11,597 nt of DNA from CANHCC01 sp040381555. GTDB lineage: Bacteria > Bacteroidota > Bacteroidia > J057 > RFSG01. The position numbers were made by a program, and so were the translations under genes. Shown here in pieces: positions 1-7,847 of this stretch (positions are counted from its first letter, which is position 1; every line of letters starts with the position of its first letter). The DNA is taken from NCBI GenBank assembly GCA_040381555.1, contig JBEIHC010000092.1, forward strand, positions 1 through 11,597, written 5' to 3'. Under the pieces are notes generated by a model that saw only the letters and a program-made list of their open reading frames with translations, was not told the origin of the DNA and did not search any database.

Positions 1-819
1 TCCCGCCAATTTCATTTCAGTGTATGACATAGTAAATTCCTGATGGTTCAGTGATAAACAAATTGTACTGCCTTCCAGCCAGGCAGTGGCTCCTTCTTGA
101 CGACTTAAACTAAATCCTATTGTTTGGGCAATAGGAGGAAACTCCTGAATTTTTTGAATACTAACCTCATCGTCCAAACAATAGATAAAGTAATCATTGG
201 CCGTTTGATTCAAGGTAATATTCATCTTAGACCGGGCATACGCATCTAAGCTGTAATTATACCGATCTAAATGATCTTCTGTAATATTGGTTAATACGGA
301 AATCCAAGGATGGAAATTCTTAATATCATCCAATTGAAAACTACTTACTTCCAACACGAAATAATCGTAGTTGGCATCAGCTACTAACCAAGCAAAGCTT
401 TTTCCAATATTTCCACCTAGGCCAACATTTAAGCCAGCATCGGATAGAATTTTATAAATTAAACTGGTAGTGGTGGTTTTGCCGTTACTTCCAGTAATGG
501 CAATAATCTTAGCATAAGTATGCCGAGAGGCAAATTCGATTTCAGAAATTAATTCAATATTTCTAGCACGAATTTCCTGAATGATAGAAGCCTTCTCGGG
601 TATGCCAGGACTTTTAATAATAAGGTCGGCCTGAAAAACCCGGAAGGTGTCATGTTTTCCCTCTTCGAATTCAATACCCCTCTCCTTCAATACAGATTTA
701 TACATCTCCTTAATACTTCCTGCATCACTCAAAAAGACCTCATAGCCTAACTTCTTCGCGAGCACTGCTGCTCCCGTTCCGCTTTCGCCAGCTCCTAATA
801 TGACTGCTTTCAAGGACAT
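1..819 (-). CDS. murD: UDP-N-acetylmuramoylalanine--D-glutamate ligase MurD (N-terminal part, runs off left edge)
   Basis: Cytoplasmic Mur ligase that adds D-Glu to UDP-MurNAc-L-Ala using ATP. The frame is open from the ATG at 817-819 to base 1, giving 273 residues of a protein usually about 450 long, so the C-terminal domain lies outside the window. Visible are an N-terminal nucleotide-binding-like start with VILGAGESG (residues 6-14), the ATP P-loop GSNGKTTTT (110-118), EVSSFQL (157-163), TNITEDHLDRY (177-187) and K198 in RSKMN, which aligns with the carbamylated lysine of E. coli MurD. The start lies 5 nt after the mraY stop, with no clear Shine-Dalgarno, as in the neighbouring genes. The order mraY-murD is the normal dcw order. 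Nothing suggests disruption. Confidence 0.96.
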   Translation of the reverse strand, partial: MSLKAVILGAGESGTGAAVLAKKLGYEVFLSDAGSIKEMYKSVLKERGIEFEEGKHDTFRVFQADLIIKSPGIPEKASIIQEIRARNIELISEIEFASRHTYAKIIAITGSNGKTTTTSLIYKILSDAGLNVGLGGNIGKSFAWLVADANYDYFVLEVSSFQLDDIKNFHPWISVLTNITEDHLDRYNYSLDAYARSKMNITLNQTANDYFIYCLDDEVSIQKIQEFPPIAQTIGFSLSRQEGATAWLEGSTICLSLNHQEFTMSYTEMKLAG

Positions 820-824
820 TTCTG

Positions 825-2234
825 CTATCTGAGTTTTAAGGTTGCAAATGCTAATAAAGCAAAGAGAATGGTCACAATCCAAAACCTCGTAACAATTTTA
901 GATTCGTGTAATCCCGTTAATTCATAATGATGATGCAAAGGCGCCATGCGGAAAATCCGCCTGCCCTCGCCATATTTCTTCTTGGTGTATTTAAACCAAG
1001 TTACCTGAATGATTACCGATAAAGATTCAACGAAATAAATACCACATAGCAAGGGTAATAATAATTCTTTTTTTACCATTAAGGATAATACCCCAACGGC
1101 ACCTCCCAAAGCCAAACTCCCTGTATCGCCCATAAATACTTGTGCCGGATAGGTATTATACCATAAGAAACCAACACAAGCACCTATCATCGCTGCACAA
1201 AATATCACCAGCTCCCCACTCATGGGAATATAACTCACATTTAAATAAGCAGAAAAATCCACCCGACCACTGATATAGGAGAAAATTGCCAGAGTTACTG
1301 CAATAATAGCTGTAGTACCCGCTGCTAATCCATCCAATCCATCTGTTATATTCGCCCCATTTGAAACGGCCGTAACAATAAAAATAACAATCAATAAATA
1401 AATAATTTTACCGCCCCAGCCTGTTGAACTCTTCTCCCAAAAAGCAATATTCGAATAATTAACTACCTGATTCTTTAAAAAGGGAATATTCGTTTTCGTA
1501 ACAAAACTTTTATCTCTCGCCCCAAATAATTGAATGGCAACTTCCTTCATATTAGCCTCTTGCATACTAATCATTACCTGCTGGGGTTGACCCTGAATCA
1601 TCCGCTCCACAACATAAGTCCGGGCTACTGGAATTTTCTTTCCAGGAGGGCTAAAAGGACGATCCCCTAATCTCAATAATTTATCTCCATTTTTAAATCC
1701 AGCCGTTTCTAAAGTGGAATTGGTACGAATCATTCCTTTGCTATTGCAATTCCCTCGAGTGCCACTAAAATGTGGATGAAATAACATGGTCAATCCAACA
1801 ATTAAGCCCAATCCTACCTGACCAATAATTTTAAATTTCCCCTTTAATCCCGCCTTATCTTTTTTAAATACTTTTATATAATCATCTAAAAAACCAATGG
1901 CACCCATCCATAAAGTAGATATCAATATCAGAATGACATAGGCATTGCTTAAATCGCCCCAGAGTAAAGTTGGGATAATAATTGCCGCAATAATTATTAA
2001 TCCCCCCATAGTTGGAGTGCCCTTTTTGGATTTATGGGATTCTGGTCCGAGTTCTCGTATGCTTTCCCCAATTAATTTCCTTCTCAGTAAATTAATTATT
2101 TGTTTTCCAATCAGCAGTGAAATAAACAATGAAAATATAATAGCCATTACTGCCCGGAAAGTAATGAACTGAAACACCCCAAAACCTGGGATGTCATATA
2201 CTTTATTTAAATAATCAAATAGATGATATAACAT
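825..2234 (-). CDS. mraY: Phospho-N-acetylmuramoyl-pentapeptide transferase MraY with an enlarged PDZ-like periplasmic loop
   Basis: Integral membrane enzyme that transfers phospho-MurNAc-pentapeptide to undecaprenyl phosphate to form lipid I. Family signatures are complete: FLDDYIK (115-121), NITDGLDGL (295-303), FMGDTGS (367-373) and APLHHHYE (431-438). About ten hydrophobic segments are visible, near 24-44, 77-92, 97-117, 137-152, 277-292, 305-322, 338-358, 375-387, 391-411 and 450-467. At 469 residues it is far longer than E. coli MraY (about 360). Bacteroidota relatives carry a modest insert between TM4 and TM5. Here that loop spans about 155-275, and residues 165-237 have PDZ-like features (TAGFKNGDKLLRLGDRPF, then two beta-like stretches). 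By family topology this loop is periplasmic. The start lies 4 nt after the murE stop with only A/T-rich sequence upstream. Confidence 0.96.
   Translation of the reverse strand: MLYHLFDYLNKVYDIPGFGVFQFITFRAVMAIIFSLFISLLIGKQIINLLRRKLIGESIRELGPESHKSKKGTPTMGGLIIIAAIIIPTLLWGDLSNAYVILILISTLWMGAIGFLDDYIKVFKKDKAGLKGKFKIIGQVGLGLIVGLTMLFHPHFSGTRGNCNSKGMIRTNSTLETAGFKNGDKLLRLGDRPFSPPGKKIPVARTYVVERMIQGQPQQVMISMQEANMKEVAIQLFGARDKSFVTKTNIPFLKNQVVNYSNIAFWEKSSTGWGGKIIYLLIVIFIVTAVSNGANITDGLDGLAAGTTAIIAVTLAIFSYISGRVDFSAYLNVSYIPMSGELVIFCAAMIGACVGFLWYNTYPAQVFMGDTGSLALGGAVGVLSLMVKKELLLPLLCGIYFVESLSVIIQVTWFKYTKKKYGEGRRIFRMAPLHHHYELTGLHESKIVTRFWIVTILFALLAFATLKLR
1524..1742 (-). other. PDZ-like domain inserted in MraY periplasmic loop (residues about 165-237)
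   Basis: This part of mraY encodes a segment that fits the PDZ fold of HtrA/RseP-type periplasmic proteins. It has a G-M-I strand (167-169), a T-x-x-x-A-G-F-x-x-G-D-x-L-L-x-L-G-D-R-P core (174-193), a helix-like stretch VARTYVVERMIQ (203-214), then VMISM (220-224) and EVAIQL (231-236) in the place of the two final strands. The downstream TKTNIPFLKN (247-255) resembles the loop end of other Bacteroidota MraY proteins, so the domain looks like an addition to an existing loop. The assignment is by eye from the motif pattern. A coincidental resemblance remains possible. Confidence 0.6.
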
Positions 2235-2238
2235 AAAT

Positions 2239-3696
2239 TTAACTGTTTAAAAAATATTCTTTTACTATTTCCCGATCATCGAAAGGATGTTTGACGCCAG
2301 CAATTTCTTGATAGGTTTCATGACCCTTACCGGCAATTACCAATATATCATTGGACTGTGCCAGTGTACAAGCCGTGCGTATTGCTTCCTTACGATTGGT
2401 GATTTTCAATACCTTTTTTTTCAAAGAAACGGGCACACCCACTTCCATTTGACGGATAATTTCATCCGGATCTTCCTCTCTAGGATTATCGGAAGTCAAG
2501 ATTGCCTGATCGCCCATTTCTGCTGCAATCTTTGCCATTTCTGGGCGCTTGCCTGTATCCCGATTTCCCCCACATCCTACCACGACAATAACCCGGCCAT
2601 TTTGGCTATTCATCTGCCGCACATTCTCTAATATGTTTTGCAATGCATCCGGAGTATGCGCATAATCAACAATGGCCGTTATCTCCCCTGGAAATACAAA
2701 TGTTTCAAAACGACCATTTACGCCTGATAATTTACTTAAACCCACCAGTACTTCATTTTCGGGCAAATCTAATTCCAAAGCCACCCCATACACTGCTAAT
2801 AAATTCCAAGCATTAAATGAACCTCGCAAACAGGTCCAAACCTCATGACCATTTAGAATGAGTTGCAAGCCCTCCGGAGTGTTTTCTAAAATTTTCCCCT
2901 GATAATCGGCAATCTTTTTTAAGCTATAACTCAAAACTCTCGCTTTACTATTTTGTACCATAATCATTCCATTGCGATCATCGGTATTGGTTAAAGCAAA
3001 GGATGAGGCAGGAAGTTGATTAAAGAGAATTTGTTTAGCATGCAAATAATTTTGGAAGGTCTCATGATAATCCAAATGATCCCGAGTAATATTGGTAAAT
3101 ACAGCTCCAGCAAATGGAATTCCATAAACTCTTTGCTGTACCAATGCATGAGAACTCACTTCCATAAAACAAAAGCGACATCCGGATTCTAACATTTCTG
3201 CAAACAAGCTCTGTAAGGATCTTGCATCAGGAGTTGTATGCGTTGCGGGCATTTCCCGATCGTTGATACAGACCCGAATTGTTGAAATCAATCCTGCAGG
3301 ATAACCTAACTCTTTTGCCAGCTCAAATAGAAGTGTTGCAATGGTTGTCTTACCATTGGTTCCGGTTACTCCAATTACTTGTATGCTAGATGCAGGGTGA
3401 TGAAAGAAATTGGCACACATTATAGACAATGCCTGAGCAGAATCTTTTACCCGAATCCAAGTAATCTCAGGTTGTAGTTCAGTTGGAAATTGCTCACAGA
3501 TTATGACGCTTGCACCTTTCTCAATAGCCTTGGAAATATAAGCATGACCATCTACTTGAGTGCCACTGACAGCCACAAACAAATGCCCGGGTTTTATCAG
3601 CCTAGAATCAAAATGAATATCCTCTACCCGTACAGAAGTATCTCCTCTGACTTCCAGAATAGGCACGGTATAGAGTATGTCCTGTAGAGATTCCAT
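2239..3696 (-). CDS. murE: UDP-N-acetylmuramoyl-L-alanyl-D-glutamate--2,6-diaminopimelate ligase MurE
   Basis: Cytoplasmic Mur ligase that adds the third residue of the stem peptide. The 485 residues match the usual length of about 490. Seen are the P-loop TGTNGKTT (111-118), MEVSSHAL (178-185), TNITRDHLDYH (201-211), K221 in the position of the carbamylated lysine, RGSFNAWN (291-298), GRFE (328-331), DYAHTPD (344-350) and GKGHE (456-460). The DNPR tetrad at 403-406 is the known marker of meso-diaminopimelate specificity, as opposed to lysine. The ATG overlaps the ftsI stop by one base (TAATG), which suggests translational coupling. mraY follows after 4 nt. No truncation or frameshift is seen. 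Confidence 0.97.
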   Translation of the reverse strand: MESLQDILYTVPILEVRGDTSVRVEDIHFDSRLIKPGHLFVAVSGTQVDGHAYISKAIEKGASVIICEQFPTELQPEITWIRVKDSAQALSIMCANFFHHPASSIQVIGVTGTNGKTTIATLLFELAKELGYPAGLISTIRVCINDREMPATHTTPDARSLQSLFAEMLESGCRFCFMEVSSHALVQQRVYGIPFAGAVFTNITRDHLDYHETFQNYLHAKQILFNQLPASSFALTNTDDRNGMIMVQNSKARVLSYSLKKIADYQGKILENTPEGLQLILNGHEVWTCLRGSFNAWNLLAVYGVALELDLPENEVLVGLSKLSGVNGRFETFVFPGEITAIVDYAHTPDALQNILENVRQMNSQNGRVIVVVGCGGNRDTGKRPEMAKIAAEMGDQAILTSDNPREEDPDEIIRQMEVGVPVSLKKKVLKITNRKEAIRTACTLAQSNDILVIAGKGHETYQEIAGVKHPFDDREIVKEYFLNS

Positions 3697-5804
3697 TAAT
3701 TTAATTCCAGTATAATAGTTTGAGGATTTTTCCGGTTAATGACGGTTCCTGAAATCAGAGATTGCCGGCGTACTCTGCCATGCCCCATTAATTTCACTTT
3801 TAATCCGAGATTTTCTAATAAGGCAACCGCATCCCGAGAACTCATGCGGTTTACATCTGGCACATATTCTTTCTTAGGCGTCCAAGCGGCGAGTTTTACG
3901 ACACTGCCCTCCCGACTACCTCTTACCCAATCTCCTTCCGGCTGAGTAGGTGCTGGAATATTTAAGGCATTATAAACAGACAATATATTATCCGCAGAGG
4001 CTAAGCGTGTAACAGGATATTTTCGCGATGCAGGACCTGCAGCTGGAAAATCCTCTTGATTTAAATCCAAATCTGTTGCAAATAAATTACTCGCAATCTC
4101 CCTAAATACCGGAGCTGCAACCTGAGAACCATAATACTGCTCCCCTACCGAAGGCTCATCAATCATCACTAAGCAAGTGTACTTGGGATTCTCTGCTGGA
4201 AAATATCCAATAAAAGATGCACGATACTTGGCCTGATACTGACCATTGACCAACTTCCGTACAGTCCCTGTTTTTCCCGCAATTTTAAAATCCTTACTGC
4301 GAATATCTTTAGCAGTACCTCTTTCTACTACCGCTTCCATCATTTTGCGTACCTGAGCCAATGTCTCTTCAGAAGCAATAGGGGCAGGATTCTCCATCGT
4401 TTCAAATTCCTGAAAAAGATGACTCTTATCGCGCACACTTTTTACCAACATCGGCTGAACTATCTTTCCCCCATTGGCAATAGCATTGTAAAAGGAAAGC
4501 AACTGTAAGGGCGTCATTCGAATGCCATACCCATAGGACAAAGAAGGCAGTGAAGTACCACTCCATTCTTTATTGCCCGGACGCACAATAATTGGATCCG
4601 GCTCTCCTTTTAGGGAAATACCCGTTGTCTCCAATAAGTGCATTCTTTCTAAATGCTGAATAAATACTTCGGGATTATCTTTATAATGCTCCTGAACCAG
4701 TTTTGAAATCGCCACATTACTCGATTGCGCAATGGCCGTTTCGAAAGTTATTTTACCTAATCGATGATGATCTGTAATTACTTTATCAAAATATTTAATT
4801 GAGCCATCTCCCGTATCGATTGTATCCTGAGGCTTCACTTTTTTATCCTCTAGTAAGGCAATAGCAGAAGCTACCTTAAATGTTGACCCGGGCTCAATCG
4901 TCAGGGCAACTGCATAATTATATTCCTCAGGATAATTCGCCAATGCTTTAATATGACCGGTTTTGGTTTCCATTAAAATGGCCACCCCAAATTTGGCTTC
5001 ATTATTTTCTACCCCATTCTTCAAGGCATCCCGCACAATGTCCATCATATTAATGTTCAAGGTTGTTTGAACATCATAGCCATCAGTAGTTAATTTTTGC
5101 CCAAACCGATCCAAAGGCATTAAGGTATTTCCGGCCAGTTTCTGAGCCATGATAAGCCCATCCATACCTCGAAGCTCTTTGTCAAATGCGTACTCAATTC
5201 CCCGAATAGCCTTGGCTGAATCGGTTACCAATCCCAGCGTCATACGCCCCAATTGCTGATACGGATAAAATCGCTGTTGCTTCTTATCTATCACTAAACC
5301 AGAAATAAATCTACCCTTGTTAAGCAAGGGCCAGGAGGTAACCATTTTAAGCTCCTCGTAATTAATCCATTCTGGAATTAAGGGAATGTATAAATATTTA
5401 GCTTTTGCTAATTTAGGGGAATTTAATCCGGATAAAATTCTTTCCCTAAAATAACGGGCATCGCGCTCATCCGTACCAAAATGATAAGCCAGATTTTGAC
5501 TCAACACTTCTAAACTATCATTAAAATTCAGAAAGCTATCCCGACGAAAAGCTTTGGCATCCATTCCAATCCGATAGTATGGTAGACTCGTTGCGAGTAT
5601 AGATCCATCATCCGCCAAGATATTTCCCCGATCCGCTTTAACCGGAACTTGCACAATACGCTCCTTCTGCTCTAACTCTCTCCAGTATTTTCCTTGAAAA
5701 TATTGAATGCGTATAACTTGTGTTAGAATTGCTATTGCAAATATCACAAAGCCCCCAAACAGCAGGTATAAGCGAAGTAAGATATGATCGGGTACCCTAT
5801 TCAT
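3696..5804 (-). CDS. ftsI: Septal peptidoglycan transpeptidase FtsI/PBP3-type, with C-terminal PASTA domain
   Basis: Class B penicillin-binding protein that crosslinks septal peptidoglycan. It is anchored by one N-terminal membrane segment (about 10-32) with the rest in the periplasm. The pedestal region has the typical R-G-x-I-x-x-x-x-G sequence (59-67). The transpeptidase motifs are all present: S307-T-F-K310 within EPGSTFKVA, S361-S-N363, and K511-T-G513 followed by T514. A C-terminal PASTA-like segment covers about 648-702 (VPDV, then S-R-D-A-V-A-L-L-E-N-L-G-L-K-V). This is common in Bacteroidota and Firmicutes division PBPs. At 702 residues it is within the normal range. The start overlaps the ftsL end by 8 nt and the stop overlaps the murE start by 1 nt, indicating one transcription unit with coupled translation. 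Confidence 0.95.
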   Translation of the reverse strand: MNRVPDHILLRLYLLFGGFVIFAIAILTQVIRIQYFQGKYWRELEQKERIVQVPVKADRGNILADDGSILATSLPYYRIGMDAKAFRRDSFLNFNDSLEVLSQNLAYHFGTDERDARYFRERILSGLNSPKLAKAKYLYIPLIPEWINYEELKMVTSWPLLNKGRFISGLVIDKKQQRFYPYQQLGRMTLGLVTDSAKAIRGIEYAFDKELRGMDGLIMAQKLAGNTLMPLDRFGQKLTTDGYDVQTTLNINMMDIVRDALKNGVENNEAKFGVAILMETKTGHIKALANYPEEYNYAVALTIEPGSTFKVASAIALLEDKKVKPQDTIDTGDGSIKYFDKVITDHHRLGKITFETAIAQSSNVAISKLVQEHYKDNPEVFIQHLERMHLLETTGISLKGEPDPIIVRPGNKEWSGTSLPSLSYGYGIRMTPLQLLSFYNAIANGGKIVQPMLVKSVRDKSHLFQEFETMENPAPIASEETLAQVRKMMEAVVERGTAKDIRSKDFKIAGKTGTVRKLVNGQYQAKYRASFIGYFPAENPKYTCLVMIDEPSVGEQYYGSQVAAPVFREIASNLFATDLDLNQEDFPAAGPASRKYPVTRLASADNILSVYNALNIPAPTQPEGDWVRGSREGSVVKLAAWTPKKEYVPDVNRMSSRDAVALLENLGLKVKLMGHGRVRRQSLISGTVINRKNPQTIILELN

Positions 5805-6207
5805 CTTTGGCTTTGGTCAATTTATAGGGTGGACGAATTAATTTCTTCAATCCCAAAGAATCCACATCCTGGGAAATATGCGATTGCTTACGAGCCATAC
5901 TTAAACTGGCATCGGCAATATGATATAATGTTTTATTTTCCTTAACCTCTTTTAATAAAGTATCTCTCCGACGAATTTGCTTCTCTGCGAAATGTCCATT
6001 GGCAATGTATGCCATCGCAATTCCACATAAAAAAATAAAATAGCCTAAATGCTTTCTTTCAATCGTATTCCAAAACCCTCTGGAATTAATTTTGGGTACC
6101 ACCGTCCGCTCCTCCGCAATAGGGTCTCGTTTTGTTTTCTCAGAATGAGGCTCATTCCGATAAACATCCTGAAAACGCTTGGGTGATATGACTTTGGGTG
6201 AGGGCAA
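5797..6207 (-). CDS. ftsL: FtsL-like divisome protein (FtsL_2 type), TTG start
   Basis: Small single-pass division protein, expected to pair with an FtsB-like partner and activate FtsI/FtsW. It is called from its dcw position between rsmH and ftsI, a basic cytoplasmic N-terminus of about 50 residues, one hydrophobic segment (about 54-72) and a heptad-like polar stretch after it (73-115). It ends in SLGLKKLIRPPYKL (117-130), which resembles Bacteroidota FtsL_2 proteins. Primary sequence is poorly conserved in this family, so position carries much of the call. The start is TTG at 6205-6207: a stop lies upstream in frame and the first ATG is inside the membrane segment. No Shine-Dalgarno is present, and a 7-bp tandem repeat lies just 2 nt before the start. 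Confidence 0.87.
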   Translation of the reverse strand: MPSPKVISPKRFQDVYRNEPHSEKTKRDPIAEERTVVPKINSRGFWNTIERKHLGYFIFLCGIAMAYIANGHFAEKQIRRRDTLLKEVKENKTLYHIADASLSMARKQSHISQDVDSLGLKKLIRPPYKLTKAKDE

Positions 6208-6209
6208 GT

Positions 6210-6258
6210 TTTGAATTATGAATTTTGAGTTATGAATTATGAGTTATGAATTATGAGT
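6210..6258. repeat. Heptanucleotide tandem repeat, 7 units, between rsmH and ftsL
   Basis: Seven consecutive 7-bp units with no phase break follow the pattern T(A/T)TGA(A/G)T on the plus strand: TTTGAAT, TATGAAT, TTTGAGT, TATGAAT, TATGAGT, TATGAAT, TATGAGT. On the coding strand they read A(C/T)TCA(A/T)A. The array contains the rsmH stop codon (6244-6246) and the last codons of rsmH. It ends 2 nt before the TTG start of ftsL, so it forms the whole junction. TAA recurs in the array on the coding strand, so every frame is closed quickly. Confidence 0.93.
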
Positions 6259-7176
6259 TAAGGACTTCTTTTCTGCGACTCTTAGCACGGCACTTCTGGA
6301 CCTAGGATTCATTGCGATTTCTTCTTCAGTTGGTTTTATTCCTTGTCTGGTTAACACATTCCAAGGGCAAAGAGAATTTCCGAAAGAATCTTTGGGTACT
6401 TCGCCTTCAAAGTTTCCACTCCGAAAAAAGCGCTTGACCATTCGATCTTCCAGAGAATGATAGCTGATGACCACACATCTTCCTCCCGGAAGCAAACAGT
6501 CCAGAGATTGTTTCAGCATGCTCTCCAGCACCGGCATTTCTTCGTTCACTTCAATGCGCAAAGCCTGATATACTCGGGAAAGAAAAGCGGAAGGTTTATC
6601 CCGGGGAATCAGACTTCCCAATGCTTCGGAGAGGTCTGTAGTGGTTTGCAAGGCTCGGCTCCGGCGATACTCGAGAATCCGAGTGGCAATTTTTCCGGCT
6701 TGATCCAAATCCCCAAAGGTTCGGAACATTCTGGCCAATTCTCCATGGGCTCGGGTGTTCAGTACCTCTGCGGCTGATTCTCCTTCCAGAGGATTCATTC
6801 GCATGTCCAAGGGAGCTTCGTAGCGATAGGAGAACCCGCGTTCCGGGGTGTTGATCTGGTGGGAAGAAATTCCTAAATCGGCCAGAATTCCCTGTACTTG
6901 AGGATAGCCGGCCTGAGTTAAGGCTTGCTTCAAAGAATCAAACCGAGCAGGAATCAACTGAAATCGATCATCCTTCGGGGCATTCTGTTGTGCATCCGGA
7001 TCTTGGTCAAAAGCAAACAATTTACCGCCAGGCCCTAATAAATCTAGGATACCGCGAGAGTGTCCACCCCCACCAAAAGTTACATCCACGAAAACCCCTT
7101 CGGGCTGGATATTGAGCCATTGCAGGCTGCTATGGAAAAGAACTGGTACATGATATTCCTCCAACTCAGTCTTCAT
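6244..7176 (-). CDS. rsmH: 16S rRNA (cytosine(1402)-N(4))-methyltransferase RsmH (MraW)
   Basis: SAM-dependent methyltransferase that modifies C1402 in the ribosomal P site region. The 310 residues match the family. Visible motifs are the SAM loop DVTFGGGGHS (31-40), FAFDQDP (54-60), ILADLGISSHQI (97-108), RGFSYR (113-118), LDMRM (123-127), QALRIEVNEE (204-213), YHSLEDR (239-245) and NPRSRSAVLRVAE (290-302). The first 11 nt overlap the mraZ end (7166-7176), so translation is probably coupled. The last residues, LTHNS, and the stop codon are supplied by the heptanucleotide repeat that follows, so the extreme C-terminus is probably not functional and may differ between strains. Confidence 0.97.
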   Translation of the reverse strand: MKTELEEYHVPVLFHSSLQWLNIQPEGVFVDVTFGGGGHSRGILDLLGPGGKLFAFDQDPDAQQNAPKDDRFQLIPARFDSLKQALTQAGYPQVQGILADLGISSHQINTPERGFSYRYEAPLDMRMNPLEGESAAEVLNTRAHGELARMFRTFGDLDQAGKIATRILEYRRSRALQTTTDLSEALGSLIPRDKPSAFLSRVYQALRIEVNEEMPVLESMLKQSLDCLLPGGRCVVISYHSLEDRMVKRFFRSGNFEGEVPKDSFGNSLCPWNVLTRQGIKPTEEEIAMNPRSRSAVLRVAEKKSLTHNS

Positions 7177-7627
7177 CGCCTCCCATTACCTCAGCGGCCA
7201 ATTGTTCCAGACTAAATGGAGAATTATTCAGGTATTCATCATAAGCTTCTTTGGACCAAATTTCAATGCGGTCTAAAGCGGCTTTCAGGATAATGTCTTT
7301 TTGAATGCCAGAATGCTCCAGCAATTTTTTAGGAATCAGTACCCTGGAATTGGAATCGAAAGAAACCGGTGCCGCCCCGGCTTGAAACAATCTTCCGAAA
7401 GTCTCCACCTTGGGGTTGTAGCGATTCTTGGAATAAATCCGCTTGAGCTCCCGAAACCAGATACTGCCTGGGTAAAGGACAAGACAACGGGTGTTATCAA
7501 TCGAGCGGTTGAGCCACAGTTCATCTAACTCATTCTGCGGCAGCTGTTTTTTCAGCAGGGCAGGCATGAGAAAACGCCCTTTGGCGTCCACTGTGCTTTC
7601 AAATTCTCCCGAGAGGATAACTTCCAT
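7166..7627 (-). CDS. mraZ: Transcriptional regulator MraZ
   Basis: First gene of the dcw cluster. MraZ is a ring-forming DNA-binding protein with two SpoVT-AbrB type half domains. In E. coli it represses its own operon by binding TGGG direct repeats. Both halves are visible: residues about 5-50 with D14-A-K-G-R18 followed by FLMP, and about 83-130 with D91-S-N-S-R95 followed by VLIPKKLLEHSGI. The length of 153 is normal. The ATG is at 7625-7627 and no upstream alternative is supported. The region 43-77 nt before the start carries four TGGG/TGG boxes on the coding strand, which is the expected autoregulatory target. It ends in the acidic tail GGDED, overlapping rsmH. Confidence 0.96.
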   Translation of the reverse strand: MEVILSGEFESTVDAKGRFLMPALLKKQLPQNELDELWLNRSIDNTRCLVLYPGSIWFRELKRIYSKNRYNPKVETFGRLFQAGAAPVSFDSNSRVLIPKKLLEHSGIQKDIILKAALDRIEIWSKEAYDEYLNNSPFSLEQLAAEVMGGDED

Positions 7628-7658
7628 TACGGCTTTTTACAATTCCGGAATAAAAGTA

Positions 7659-7704
7659 TGGGATTTTCTCCCATTTTCTACCACTTACTACCCACTTTTT
7701 CCCA
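7659..7704 (-). promoter_or_regulatory. MraZ-box array upstream of mraZ (probable autoregulatory operator)
   Basis: On the mraZ coding strand the boxes TGGG (7701-7704), TGGG (7691-7694), TGG (7681-7683, degenerate) and TGGG (7670-7673) follow each other with steps of 10, 11 and 10 bp, each preceded by AAGT, AAGT, AAGT or AAAT. A further box in opposite orientation lies at 7659-7662. E. coli MraZ is known to bind TGGGN repeats with about 10-bp period in front of mraZ, and Mycoplasma MraZ binds AAAGTG-type repeats. The boxes here combine both features. Binding is inferred, the repeats are seen. Confidence 0.8.
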
Positions 7705-7706
7705 CT

Positions 7707-7728
7707 TGTGGATAAATAATGAGGATAA
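7707..7728 (-). promoter_or_regulatory. Two tandem DnaA-box-like sites
   Basis: On the minus strand, TTATCCACA (7707-7715) equals the classical high-affinity DnaA box. TTATCCTCA (7720-7728) differs by one base. They have the same orientation, 13 bp apart, and directly abut the MraZ-box array and an A/T-rich stretch. A single 9-mer can arise by chance. Two close copies are less likely to, but the A/T-rich context favours the TTAT part. Confidence 0.5.
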
Positions 7729-7847
7729 CTTTTCTAAAATATGCTTTTTATGTATAAAATGAATGATTGACAAATATTTTAGCATTTAAATTAGCAAAAG
7801 ATTGAATACCCTATTTTAACCCGAATTCAGCCCCAAAAGTCAGAAAA

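Noticed and set aside
1945..2172. Open frame antisense to mraY, and similar antisense or off-frame frames across murE, ftsI, rsmH, mraZ, mutY, gldE and gldD
   Set aside because: They lie inside well-recognised genes, lack family features and show no independent start context; they are shadows of the real frames.
7767..7796. Promoter for mutY built on TTGACA at 7767
   Set aside because: No -10 or Bacteroidota-type TAnnTTTG element lies at a suitable distance. The hexamer alone is not enough.
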